Below, in pieces: positions 22,372 through 31,800 of a stretch of DNA of 34,515 nt; position 1 is the stretch's first letter; each line of letters opens with the position of its first letter. The notes beneath the pieces were generated by a model, which did not search any database, was not told the origin of the DNA, and saw only the letters and a program-made list of their open reading frames with translations. Position numbers and translations under genes: made by a program. The stretch is taken from the NCBI GenBank assembly GCA_020860515.1, contig JAJBUG010000092.1:1-34515 (forward strand), given 5' to 3'. This DNA comes from Bacteroidales bacterium (GTDB taxonomy: Bacteria > Bacteroidota > Bacteroidia > Bacteroidales > Muribaculaceae).

Positions 22372-23394
22372 TTATTCAACGATTGTGATCCATCCATGCT
22401 TGTCCTCTACATCACCGTTTTGGATTGCGCGAAGCTCGTTGTAGAGAGCGGTGGTGATGGGGCCGGGCTTGCCATCCTTGCTAATCACATATTTTTCGCC
22501 AGTGTCAAGGTCGTGAATCTCACCTACGGGCGAAGCCACAGCGGCAGTGCCGCAAGCGGCAGCCTCGGTGATGTCGGCCAGTTCGTCAACAGTGATATGG
22601 CGAGGCTCCACCTCAATTCCCATGTCGCGAGCCAGTTGCTGGAGGCTCTTATTGGTGATTGACGGCAGAATCGAATCACTGGCAGGAGTGATATACTTGC
22701 CATCCTTGATTGCGAAGAAGTTGGCAGGGCCGCACTCGTCGAGGTATTTCTTCTCCTTGGGATCGAGATAAAGCACGGCAGAATATCCCAGCTCGTGAGC
22801 CTTCTCGCCAGCCTCGAGCGAAGCAGCATAGTTGCCCCCCACCTTCCAGCGGCCAGTGCCCTGGGGAGCCACGCGGTCATATTTGCGCATGATGCAAATA
22901 TTGCTGGGGTTGAAGCCAGTCTTGAAGTACGGACCTACGGGGGTTACGAAAATTATGAACACATACTCCTTGGCGGGCTTAACGCCAACCTGGGCAGAAA
23001 TGCCGAACTCAACGGGGCGGATATAGAGCGAAGCGCCGCTGCCATAAGGGGGCACAAAGCGCTCGTTGAGCTTCACTACTTTCTTCACCATTTCTGTGAA
23101 GAGTTCTACGGGCACCGGCTCCATCATGATGCCGCGAGCCGACGATTGCAGGCGCTTGGCATTCTCATCGAGGCGGAAGATGCGTACTTTGCCATCTTTG
23201 CCACGGAAAGCCTTGAGGCCCTCGAAGATTTCCTGGCCATAATGAATGCCAGTGGCAGCAATGTGCACATTGATGTAGGGGTCCTGCGAAACCTCGATTT
23301 CGCCCCACTTGCCATCCTTGTAGGTGCAGCGCACGTTGTAGTCGGTGGGCATGTATCCGAATGACAGATTAGCCCAGTCAATTTCCTGATTCAT
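22372..23394 (-). CDS. ilvE: branched-chain amino acid aminotransferase
   Basis: A 340-residue class IV PLP enzyme that makes leucine, isoleucine and valine from their 2-oxo acids with glutamate. Type II (eukaryote-like) BCAT signature: IHYGQEIFEGLKAFRG (50-65), YIRPVEFG (124-131), and the PLP lysine K184 in GRWKVGGNYAAS. DECGPANFFAIKDGK and ACGTAAVASPVGEI complete the fold type IV pattern. Length is normal. It lies 74 bases downstream of queA on the same strand. That spacer is purine-rich on plus and shows no promoter, so read-through from the queA operon is possible. Confidence 0.96.
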   Translation of the reverse strand: MNQEIDWANLSFGYMPTDYNVRCTYKDGKWGEIEVSQDPYINVHIAATGIHYGQEIFEGLKAFRGKDGKVRIFRLDENAKRLQSSARGIMMEPVPVELFTEMVKKVVKLNERFVPPYGSGASLYIRPVEFGISAQVGVKPAKEYVFIIFVTPVGPYFKTGFNPSNICIMRKYDRVAPQGTGRWKVGGNYAASLEAGEKAHELGYSAVLYLDPKEKKYLDECGPANFFAIKDGKYITPASDSILPSITNKSLQQLARDMGIEVEPRHITVDELADITEAAACGTAAVASPVGEIHDLDTGEKYVISKDGKPGPITTALYNELRAIQNGDVEDKHGWITIVE

Positions 23395-23468
23395 ATATTA
23401 GTTTTAAGTTAACGTTCTTGTTTGTTAAAGGGGAAAGGATAAAAGGAGGAAGGGAGGAAGGAGGATGG

Positions 23469-24518
23469 CTAAATGATTAGCATTGCATCGCCATAGGCGC
23501 CGAATTTGTAGCCGCGCTCTACAGCTTCCTTGTAAGCATGCATGATCAAGTCGTAGCCGCCGAAAGCTGCCACCATCATCAGCATGGTGGAGTAAGGCAG
23601 ATGGAAGTTGCTCACCAGAGATGTGGCCACGGTGAAATCATGAGGCGGGAATATGAATTTGTTGGTCCAGCCATCGTAAGTCTTCATGTGACCGCCCATG
23701 CTGGTGGCGCTCTCAATGCCTCGGAGCACCGATGTGCCCACTGCGCACACCTGCTTCTCCATATCCTTGGCATGGTTCACGGTGTCAACCAACTGCTGGC
23801 TGATGATGATTTGCTCAGAGTCCATGCGATGCTTGGTGAGGTCCTCCACATCGATTTCGCGGAAGTTGCCCAAGCCGCTGTGCACAGTCATGAAGCATTG
23901 CTTTACGCCTCGGATTTCAAGGCGCTTCATCAATTCGCGAGTAAAGTGCATGCCGGCAGCCGGTGCCATCACTGCGCCCTCCTCGGTGGCGTAGATAGTC
24001 TGATAGGCAGTTTCATCCTCCTTGTCAGCCTCGCGCTTGATATATTCGGGCAGCGGGGTCATGCCTAAGTTGTAGAGAGCCTCCTTGAACTCATCGTGGG
24101 GCCCATCGTAGAGGAATCGCAGAGTGCGTCCTCGGCTTGTAGTGTTGTCGATTACCTCGGCCACCATCGATTCGTCAGGTCCAAAATAGAGCTTGTTGCC
24201 AATGCGGATTTTTCGCGCTGGCTCCACCAGAACATCCCACAGCTTGTTGTTCTCGTTGAGCTCGCGCAGCAGAAACACCTCGATTCGAGCCCCAGTCTTC
24301 TCCTTATTGCCATAGAGGCGAGCGGGGAACACACGCGTGTTGTTGAATATCATCACATCGTCGTCGCCGTAGAAATCCAAGATATCCTTGAATATCATAT
24401 CCTTGATTTCCTCTGTCTTCCTATTCACCACCATCATGCGGCACTCGTCGCGCTCGGGTGCGGGATACTGCGCTATCAGATCCTCCGGCAATTTGAATTT
24501 GAATTGCGATAACTTCAT
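23469..24518 (-). CDS. queA: S-adenosylmethionine:tRNA ribosyltransferase-isomerase
   Basis: A 349-residue enzyme of the queuosine pathway. It transfers and isomerises the ribosyl group of SAM onto preQ1 in tRNA to give epoxyqueuosine at the wobble base. Family segments are present: [20 protein letters not shown] at the start, [39 protein letters not shown], and FPPHDF near the end. Length is standard for the family. It starts 58 bases after the truB stop; the two are tRNA-modification genes in the ftsX-to-queA operon, a common Bacteroidales order. Confidence 0.97.
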   Translation of the reverse strand: MKLSQFKFKLPEDLIAQYPAPERDECRMMVVNRKTEEIKDMIFKDILDFYGDDDVMIFNNTRVFPARLYGNKEKTGARIEVFLLRELNENNKLWDVLVEPARKIRIGNKLYFGPDESMVAEVIDNTTSRGRTLRFLYDGPHDEFKEALYNLGMTPLPEYIKREADKEDETAYQTIYATEEGAVMAPAAGMHFTRELMKRLEIRGVKQCFMTVHSGLGNFREIDVEDLTKHRMDSEQIIISQQLVDTVNHAKDMEKQVCAVGTSVLRGIESATSMGGHMKTYDGWTNKFIFPPHDFTVATSLVSNFHLPYSTMLMMVAAFGGYDLIMHAYKEAVERGYKFGAYGDAMLII

Positions 24519-24576
24519 TACTCTGAATGTTTGTTATTAACGCTCCAGCTTGCACCGAAGCTTATATTATGTGGCT

Positions 24577-25305
24577 CTATGAGCCTTTCTTTATTTCCTG
24601 GTACCAGTCGGGGTACTCAATTTCCACTGTTTTTATCAACTCAGCTGCCTGTGGGATGCTCAGGCAGTCGTCAAGCCCGACATCGCCTACTCGCGTTCGC
24701 TGCAATCCTATCAGATGCGCACCCGAGTCGAGAGCCTGGCCAATGTCGCGAGCTAATGCGCGGATATAAGTGCCTTTGCTGCACACTACCTTGATTTTGA
24801 TTTCGTCCTGGGCATAGCTTAGCAGCTCTATTTCATCGATTACCAAGGTCTTAGGCTTTAGTTCCACTTCCTGTCCTTGGCGGGCAGCCCTGTAGGCGCG
24901 CTTGCCATCCACCTTGCAGGCTGAGAATGATGGGGGCACTTGCTCAATGGTGCCTTGGAATCTCTTTAGAACCTCGCGCACCTTCTCCTCAGTGATATGG
25001 TCAATCGGATAATATGCGTCGATTTCTTTCTCCAAGTCAAAGCTGGGCGTAGTAGCCCCCAGGCGCAATGTCGCGATGTATTCCTTTACTCCGGCCTGCA
25101 GCTCCTCGATGCGCTTGGTGGCCCGCCCGGTGCACACAATCATCACGCCAGTGGCCAAGGGGTCGAGCGTGCCAGCATGGCCCACCTTGAACTTGCGGAT
25201 GCCAGTGCGTCGGATCAATTCGCTGCGAAGCCGCTTCACGGCATCGAACGAAGTCCAGCCCAGAGGCTTGTCGATATATAATATTTCTCCTGTAAGAAAA
25301 TCCAC
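24577..25305 (-). CDS. truB: tRNA pseudouridine-55 synthase
   Basis: A 242-residue pseudouridine synthase converting U55 in the T-loop of tRNAs. The catalytic aspartate is D48 in GHAGTLDPLATGV (42-54). KPLGWTSFDAVK (13-24), YIATLRLGATT and KGTYIRALARDIG are the other family blocks. At 242 residues it is the short Bacteroidetes form without the large C-terminal PUA domain of E. coli TruB; only a short tail follows residue 205. It is separated from uppP upstream by a 132-bp repeat-filled gap. Confidence 0.97.
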   Translation of the reverse strand: MDFLTGEILYIDKPLGWTSFDAVKRLRSELIRRTGIRKFKVGHAGTLDPLATGVMIVCTGRATKRIEELQAGVKEYIATLRLGATTPSFDLEKEIDAYYPIDHITEEKVREVLKRFQGTIEQVPPSFSACKVDGKRAYRAARQGQEVELKPKTLVIDEIELLSYAQDEIKIKVVCSKGTYIRALARDIGQALDSGAHLIGLQRTRVGDVGLDDCLSIPQAAELIKTVEIEYPDWYQEIKKGS

Positions 25306-25313
25306 TCCTAAAG

Positions 25314-25345
25314 AAATTACAAATTACAAATTACAAATTACAAAT
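25314..25345. repeat. tandem 7-bp repeat AAATTAC
   Basis: Four and a half copies of AAATTAC run from 25314. They abut the 32-bp repeats that follow; GTAATTT in those units is complementary to AAATTAC, so the gap transcript could fold on itself. Confidence 0.9.
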
Positions 25346-25440
25346 TTGTCACTTGTCACTTGTAACTTGTCATTTATTTGTCACTTGTCACTTGTAATTT
25401 GTCATTTATTTGTCACTTGTCACTTGTAATTTGTCATTTA
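25345..25440. repeat. three tandem 32-bp repeats between uppP and truB
   Basis: Units 25345-25376, 25377-25408 and 25409-25440 are head to tail. Units 2 and 3 are identical, and unit 1 differs at a single base. Each unit has its own TTGTCAC/TTGTCA subrepeat. The last unit ends with the uppP stop codon (25438-25440), so the repeat includes the gene's end. This is not a CRISPR: there are no spacers. Confidence 0.95.
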
Positions 25441-26274
25441 TGAGAAGATGATGCAGAGAGCGCCTACGATTACGCAGTAGAGCGCGAACCATACGAGCTT
25501 GCCCTTCTTCACCAATTCAAGCATCCATTTGCACGCCAGGCAACCGACGATAAATGAAGCCACAAAGCCCACAATCAGAGGTATGAAACCTACAGCTGCG
25601 CTGGCCGCAGTTTCGGTAGCCTCAACGGCAGGCATCAGCATATCCTTCAGGTCGAGCAAGCCCTCGCCAAGAATAGGAATGATTACCATAAAGAATGAGA
25701 ATTGGGCCACTTTTTCACGCTTGTCGCCGATCAGGACGCCCGTAGCGATCGTGGAGCCTGAGCGGCTAAGGCCTGGCAGCACTGCCACAGCCTGGGCGCA
25801 ACCAATGATGATGGCGTCGAGCCAAGTGATATCGCGAGGCTTGTAGCTTTTAGCAGTAAGGGGGCTTGTGCGGAAGAAATATGAGAATGTGAGCAGGGCG
25901 GCAGTTACGCACAGGCAAATGCCCACAATCAGCAGATTGCTCTCAAAAAGAGTCTCTATCCAATCCTTGAAGCAGAATCCAACGATTGCTACCGGTATGC
26001 ACGACACTAAGATTTTCAGCACATAGATGGTGTTGCTGTCGTTCTTAAGCGTAAAAAACGATTGGCACAGAGGCACAAATTCCTTCCACAGCACCACAAT
26101 CGTGCTGAGCACTGTGGCCACATGCAGCATAAGGTCGAATTCCAAGCTATCGGCCCCGCTCATATCGAGGCCCAGAAGATCCTTCATAATTTCCAGGTGG
26201 CCGCTGCTGCTGATAGGCAGATATTCAGCCAAGCCTTGCACCACGCCCAATATTAGGGCTTGTAATGTATCCAT
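25438..26274 (-). CDS. uppP: undecaprenyl-diphosphatase
   Basis: A 278-residue inner-membrane phosphatase (BacA type) that recycles undecaprenyl diphosphate to the monophosphate carrier for peptidoglycan and surface glycans. The two active-site regions are EYLPISSSGHLEI (17-29) and LPGLSRSGSTI (166-176), with E17/E21-type acids, serine and arginine in place. About eight membrane helices. It sits in the ftsX-DUF3098-uppP-truB-queA order. Its start codon directly follows a tract of eight 7-bp repeats and its stop codon is in a 32-bp repeat, so it is bracketed by variable tandem DNA. Confidence 0.97.
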   Translation of the reverse strand: MDTLQALILGVVQGLAEYLPISSSGHLEIMKDLLGLDMSGADSLEFDLMLHVATVLSTIVVLWKEFVPLCQSFFTLKNDSNTIYVLKILVSCIPVAIVGFCFKDWIETLFESNLLIVGICLCVTAALLTFSYFFRTSPLTAKSYKPRDITWLDAIIIGCAQAVAVLPGLSRSGSTIATGVLIGDKREKVAQFSFFMVIIPILGEGLLDLKDMLMPAVEATETAASAAVGFIPLIVGFVASFIVGCLACKWMLELVKKGKLVWFALYCVIVGALCIIFS

Positions 26275-26280
26275 TTTAGT

Positions 26281-26336
26281 CTTTAGTCTTTAGTCTTTAG
26301 TCTTCAGTCTTTGGTCTTTAGTCTTCAGTCTTTGGG
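26281..26336. repeat. eight tandem 7-bp repeats just upstream of uppP
   Basis: Consensus CTTTAGT on plus (ACTAAAG in the mRNA), eight units with a few substitutions (CTTCAGT, CTTTGGT), then G6. The tract fills almost the whole 65-bp gap between DUF3098 and uppP and includes the translation-initiation region of uppP, so a change in copy number would alter the leader. Confidence 0.92.
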
Positions 26337-26339
26337 GGG

Positions 26340-26606
26340 TTAATCCTTGGGCTTGATTATGATAGCCACGCCCATTATTACGAAGCCAAGGAATGAAAGC
26401 AGTGGGCCCACCACTATGCGTCGAGTGCTAAAAATGTCGGGATTGTACTCATCAATACCCGAGCCCGACCCTGCAATCAGGATGAAACCCAGCACGATGA
26501 GGATTCCAGCAACAATCATCCACACGAAGTTGCTTCGCAGCAGCGGCATCTGGCTGCGATCTTCGCGCATGATTGTGATTTTCTTTGTTTTGTTGTCAGT
26601 TTGCAT
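26340..26606 (-). CDS. DUF3098 membrane protein
   Basis: An 88-residue protein with two membrane helices (about 28-48, and 66-84) and a basic N-terminal cytoplasmic part. The core FVWMIVAGILIVLGFILIAG and the GPLLSFLGFVIMGVAII segment correspond to DUF3098, a Bacteroidetes-specific family of unknown function regularly found between ftsX and uppP. Its start lies 6 bases after the ftsX stop, so the two are translated together. A role in envelope assembly or division is inferred from neighbours only. Confidence 0.9.
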   Translation of the reverse strand: MQTDNKTKKITIMREDRSQMPLLRSNFVWMIVAGILIVLGFILIAGSGSGIDEYNPDIFSTRRIVVGPLLSFLGFVIMGVAIIIKPKD

Positions 26607-26612
26607 ATAATT

Positions 26613-27479
26613 TTATGAGTAAAGGTTGTCAACACTCTGGCTAAGGTAGCGGTTGGTGGCGCAGAGAGCCGACAAGCCGCAGATAGCTATGCCAAGGCCC
26701 AGCAAAGCTGCAGCCAACAGAGCCAATTCCTGCCAGTGGAGCGACAAATTTAATTCAAGATTAAGCGAAGCCACATAAGCCTCGGTGCCGACCAGGGCTC
26801 CAATGGCCACAATAGCTGAAATGATGCCAGATAGGATGGCAGCCCACACGAATGGGCGGCGTATAAAGCCAGCCTTCGCACCCACCAGTTGCATAGTGTG
26901 GATTACAAAGCGGCGCCCGTAGACCGAAATGCTCACCGTGTTGAAAATCAGCACCAAAGATATTACCAATAGCACGGCTGCCACAGCACTCAGGCCAATG
27001 GCTATGCGCCGGGTGGCAGAATGGACCGAACTAACCAGATCCACCTGCGACACCACCTCGTCAACCCCAGCCATAAGCATCAGCTGGTTTGACACCATCT
27101 CAATGCTGTCGGCATTGACATAAGCGGGCTTGAGCTTGATTTCAAATTCAGGTGAGAATGGATTTTCGTCGAGCAGGGCCAGCTCCTCGGCCTGGTATTC
27201 CATCTCCAGCATCAGCACCTGCTGAGCTGAGGTGTAAGCGCACTCGTTGGCGCATGGCAATGCCTCAAGGGCCGAGCCCAATGCTTCGATTTCCGATTCC
27301 GAAGCCAAGGGGTCAACCTTTACCACAATCGCAACCTCGCCAAGAAGAGAATCCGTGATGCGATGCGTCACAACAGCCAAGGCAGCCAACAGGCCAATTA
27401 TGTAAAGCACCAAGGAAACGCTAACAATAGATGTGATTCGCGACCCTAAGGTGGATAATTTAACTCTCTTTTTTACCAT
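26613..27479 (-). CDS. ftsX: cell division permease FtsX
   Basis: A 288-residue membrane protein of the FtsE-FtsX system, which activates peptidoglycan hydrolases at the septum. The start is the ATG of MVKKRVKLSTLGSR; 18 further upstream codons are open but would place the start near the promoter. One helix (about 17-37), an extracellular domain (about 40-145; VKVDPLASESEIEAL), then three helices (about 158-182, 206-230, 245-268). RFVIHTMQLVGAKAGFIRRPF is the typical FtsX cytoplasmic loop. It heads the operon leading to queA. ftsE is not in the window, as usual in Bacteroidetes where it lies elsewhere. Confidence 0.94.
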   Translation of the reverse strand: MVKKRVKLSTLGSRITSIVSVSLVLYIIGLLAALAVVTHRITDSLLGEVAIVVKVDPLASESEIEALGSALEALPCANECAYTSAQQVLMLEMEYQAEELALLDENPFSPEFEIKLKPAYVNADSIEMVSNQLMLMAGVDEVVSQVDLVSSVHSATRRIAIGLSAVAAVLLVISLVLIFNTVSISVYGRRFVIHTMQLVGAKAGFIRRPFVWAAILSGIISAIVAIGALVGTEAYVASLNLELNLSLHWQELALLAAALLGLGIAICGLSALCATNRYLSQSVDNLYS

Positions 27480-27529
27480 CTGGCAATTATAAAGTGCCCT
27501 GTGAGGAGACACAAAACACCGAATTTTGC

Positions 27530-27538
27530 GCAAAGTTA
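27530..27538 (-). promoter_or_regulatory. promoter -7 box of the ftsX operon
   Basis: Minus-strand TAACTTTGC (27538-27530), with TTG 20 bases upstream as partial -33 box. Start near 27523, leader about 44 nt to the ATG at 27479. Confidence 0.6.
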
Positions 27539-27587
27539 ATACATTTTCGAGCCTAAATCAAGTTTTTCTATATTAAATATTCTTAAT

Positions 27588-28733
27588 CTATTTTACGAAC
27601 TTCTTGTTGAAGTCTTTTAGACTACCATTGAAGACATTTATATCCACCGGAGTAATGCCGCTGGTATTTCCATTCTCGGTAAACTGCCAAATGTCCCACG
27701 GCTTCTCTGGCTCTTTCTTTTCCTGGGTGCTGTTTTTGCCATAGGCAGCCTTCCAGAATGTGTAGCCTTTTAGCCGGGACATATCAAGATAGTTGTTGGC
27801 AAATCGGTCGTTGGTGTAAATTATCGGCTTGCGGCCAGTGGCTTTCTGCACCTTCTTGCACATGTCGAGCAGCAGTGTTGTGGTCTTGGTCCGGCCTATC
27901 TTCTTAGCCTGGTCCAGGCACTCGATGTCGATCATTGGCGGCAGCTGGTCGTCCTTGCACTTGTTGGTCTCGCGCAGGAAGTTTGCCAACTGCTCATCCA
28001 CCGAGCTGGTGGTGAGATACAGCACATGGTAGCTGCCCATGGGTATGCCATGCTTTTTGGCTTGCTCCTTATGATCGTAATATAGCGAGTCCTGAATCGT
28101 GGCGCCAGCTGTGGCGCGGGCATAAGCAAAAGATACTGGCTGCAGATACTGCTTCGTGGGAGCTTTCAGCTTGTACACATCGCCATTCTTATCGGCATAG
28201 AGAGCCAATTTGTCCCAGTCCACTTGATTGTGATGCGACAGGTCGATGCCATATACTCTGTCCTCGCCAGCCTTGAACTTTTGATCAGCCGGGAGCGAAA
28301 GCTGGCCCATATTCCAGTTGCCAAACTCAATGGTGCCATTCTTATGCACCCATTTGCCGATGCCATGCTTGTTGCCGCCGTAGAATTGGCCGTAGTAGGC
28401 ATCGCCAGCAAACTGCCCCTTGAGATAGCGAATCACACCATAACCATTGGGCTGGAACTTTGAGTTGAACTGCCCCTCGTAAATCCACTCGTTGCCGTCG
28501 TCGTAACATTCGAGCTTGCCCTGCGGCAACAGATCATCCACCCATTTGCCGTAGTAAACATTCCCTTTGACCGTAACGGCAGCGCCCTCGCCTTGGCGCT
28601 TTCCATTTGCCATCTCACCGGAATAAACCCAGCCGTCGGGGCATGTGTAGTCCTCCACCCACTCGGCATGGGCGCCAACAAAGCTTATCAAAAAGGATGC
28701 GATAAACCCGATTTTCAATTTTATGTGGTTCAT
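27588..28733 (-). CDS. MORN-repeat GH25 lysozyme-like protein
   Basis: A 381-residue exported protein: signal peptide (MNHIKLKIGFIASFLISFVGAHA), MORN repeats (about 35-142, motifs YSGEMANGKRQGEG, YYGKWVDD, YYGQFYGGNKHGIGKW), then a GH25 domain (about 160-381). The catalytic acids of GH25 muramidases are present: D164 in GIDLSHHN, and D269 and E271 in MIDIECLD. GH25 enzymes cut the MurNAc-GlcNAc bond of peptidoglycan. MORN repeats usually bind membranes or proteins; here they may position the enzyme in the envelope. Divergent from the large A2M-like gene with a 135-bp gap. Confidence 0.92.
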   Translation of the reverse strand: MNHIKLKIGFIASFLISFVGAHAEWVEDYTCPDGWVYSGEMANGKRQGEGAAVTVKGNVYYGKWVDDLLPQGKLECYDDGNEWIYEGQFNSKFQPNGYGVIRYLKGQFAGDAYYGQFYGGNKHGIGKWVHKNGTIEFGNWNMGQLSLPADQKFKAGEDRVYGIDLSHHNQVDWDKLALYADKNGDVYKLKAPTKQYLQPVSFAYARATAGATIQDSLYYDHKEQAKKHGIPMGSYHVLYLTTSSVDEQLANFLRETNKCKDDQLPPMIDIECLDQAKKIGRTKTTTLLLDMCKKVQKATGRKPIIYTNDRFANNYLDMSRLKGYTFWKAAYGKNSTQEKKEPEKPWDIWQFTENGNTSGITPVDINVFNGSLKDFNKKFVK

Positions 28734-28868
28734 AGTGCAATTTTTATGTGTATTGGTAGGTTATAGTTTATAAAGATTCAACAAATGTTAGACAATTTTT
28801 AATTAAAAACGTTAAACCTCAACTTTTGTTTTTTATCTCATTAGTATTACCCCAAATTTCAACTAAAG
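28734..28868. other. divergent intergenic region
   Basis: AT-rich, 135 bp between the GH25 and A2M genes. I see no good consensus promoter on either strand; weak TAAC-TTTG-like elements exist only with off spacing. Confidence 0.4.
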
Positions 28869-31800
28869 ATGAAAACTCGCAGTCCACTTCTACTAATTAT
28901 TCTAATAACCATATTTATGCCAATCTTCTCACGCGGCGAGGTCAAGACTCCCGACTTCGCCTTCCCCCAGACTGTCTCGAAAGAGGCGGAAGAAGACCTT
29001 GACGCTGCCATCAAGGCCAAGGATGCACATGCGGTCTTGAACGCCTTGATTCGTCAGTCGATAGCTTCTTCGCTGGTTGATCCATCAATGTTGCAATTGT
29101 CAATCGAGCGAGTAGAACGTGCCGAGCGCAAATTCATCGGCAACCCGCTCTACGGCTTGTTTGAGGCTCTGCTGGCTCAAATGTATCTGGCTGCCTATGA
29201 AGGCAACATGTACATTTACAACAGCCGTACGCTCCCCATCAGCCTAAACCAGACCGACATCACCGAGTGGAGCGGACCTCAGTACCAGTCAGCCATACGG
29301 AGTCTCTGCAAGGAATCGTATGCCAACGCAGATGCGCTAAGCGAACTGAAAACAGCAGACTATGCCGACATCATTGCAGCCGACAAGCTTACCCTGCTCT
29401 ACTTCCCTACTCTGCTTGATTTCGTGTATGCCAATGCAACGTCAATCATGAACGCTATCGATGACAAAAGCGATGCGTATGCTGCGCCCTTGTCATCGCC
29501 CCTTATTAGCGAAGGCGCCCGCATTTACTGGGCAACCCAGCAAGCGCTTATGAAAGGAAATAAGAACAATGGCTCAAATGAAACCCAGGAAGATGCCCTG
29601 AAGAATTTGTATCAAGAATACAAGGATAGCCAATTGGCTGGCTATATTTTAGGCATCTTTGGAAATAGAGTTAGATTCAGCAACGAAGAAGGCATAGCGC
29701 AAGCCGCTTGGGCAGTGCAGGAAATAAAAGACTTCCAAAGCCGCTTTCCCAATAATCCCAACAGCGATTGGCTGGCCAATGTCACTCAAACGCTCACGCA
29801 GCCCGACCTTGAAATCACTGTGCCAAAATACTGCCAGCCAGGCCATGACATTGCCATGGAGGTATCTAACCGCTCCGCCAATATGGGAAATGTAAAAGTG
29901 TACTTCTGGTGCGACTCATTGGCCAACAATAGGCAAGAATTTTCTAAAATAAAGAGTCAGCTAAAAAATCCCGTAGCCATTTTCCCCATTGAGAATAACC
30001 AGGAGGCACCCTTCTTAGAAAAGCAAACCCTGACGTTCAAGCCCGACAAGCCTGGCACTTACATTATTCTTCCAGAGATGGAGAATGGAGAATATTCTTC
30101 CTATTACCCATCGTTAACCTACTGCGTGCCAGCCTATCCTGTGATTTTCTCAAACAGTCCAAGGTCCTACGTGGCTGCCGTAGAGCCTGTCACTGGCCGA
30201 CCTGTGGCTGGTGCCAAGGTATATTTGCGTCAAGACAAAGGCTCAGTCTATGCTGGCTCAACCAACAAGGACGGCTTTGTGGATGTATCTAACATGTTAA
30301 AAACCAATAGTGACAACCACTGCGATGTAATCCTTAAGATCGACAATAAAAATTATGACTTCTCCCAAAATATAAGAGCTAAGACCCCTTCGCAAGCTAC
30401 CAAGAATTACAATGCCAGCATCAACACTGACCGATCAATCTACCACCCTGGTGACAGCATCCATGTGCTTGCGGTGGTCTATCAAATCGACACTGATACC
30501 AAGGGACGCACCTCCAGCAAGATAGTGCCCGACTATGATATCAGAGTCACACTGTACGACGAGAACAATCAAAAGGTAACACGCCACGAAGGCAAGACTG
30601 ATGCTTTCGGCCGCCTCGCTGTTGACTTCGTGGCACCCGTTGCTGGCCTTACAGGCGAGTTCCGCATAAAGGTTTCTGGTGACAGCCTGAATAGCAACCA
30701 GTATGTCACCGTGAGCGATTACAAGATGCCCGACTTTGAAATTAAGGATGTGACCACCGCCCGCCTGCCTGAGGACCTGAACACAGTGCGCGTAAAGGGT
30801 CAGGCACTCTCCTATTCTGGCTTCCCCATGGCTGATGCTGAGATCGAGTTGAATGTAGTCAAGGCAACTTGGTGGCGTTGGTTCTCGCCATCTTCTGAAG
30901 TGCTATTCTCATCGAACGCTACTACCGACGCACAAGGGTGCTTCCAGATTGATGTGCCAGTTGACAAGATACAAGAAGAAGATAGCCGCTGGGCCTACTT
31001 CATTGCCAAGATTGATGCCACTTCGAGTGCAGGGTCAAGCGCTAAAGCCTCGGTGCCATTCTCCCTTGGCAAACAATACAAGATTGAAATCAGCGACAAC
31101 CAGACATACGTAGATGGCCAAAAGCCCTACTCCCCCACTATCCAAGCCTACGACATCAATGGCAATGAGGCGAAAATAGCGATGACTTGGAAGCTAATCC
31201 AAGACGAGGATACTATTCAGCAAGGCGAAGTGGGCACTCCCATCGACCTCGCCAACGCCAAGCCTGGCACCTACACTTTGCAAGTTGAAAGCGTTGATAC
31301 CACCCTTGCCGACGTGGCATCTTTGCAGTTTACGGTCTATAACACATCTACCGACATTGTGCCAGGCAACGATCCTCTGTGGGTGCTAAAGTCGAGCTAC
31401 ACCATCCCTGCACAGGGCAAAGCCACAATAGACGTGCTGATGGGATGCCCCGACCCTGACACATATTATTATATGGCGTTGGCTGACTACTCCGAGCTGT
31501 TTGCCTTTACTCCACGCACCGACAGCAAGGGCTATCATCACCTTACGGTTGACATTCCTGCGGAGTTTGCAAATGGCAATGTATATTTGGTAGGTGTAAA
31601 GAAATGCCAAAGTTTCCAAGAAACTCTTACTCTTACGCGCGCATTGGACACCAAGCTAAAAATCGAGGGCTCAGCAATGCGCGACCGCCTTACCCCCAGC
31701 ACTGAAGAGACTTGGAATCTGCGAGTGCTAAACCCAGATGGCAAGCCAGTGGAGGCTGCCATGATGCTCGACATGTACAACAAGGCTCTCGAGGCCATTA

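Noticed and set aside
22795..23364. 189-codon plus frame opposite ilvE
   Set aside because: Antisense to ilvE, with His- and Ala-rich low-information translation.
23538..24068. 176-codon plus frame opposite queA
   Set aside because: Antisense to queA; composition typical of a shadow frame.
25345..25440. possible CRISPR array
   Set aside because: The 32-bp units are directly adjacent without spacers, and no cas genes are present.
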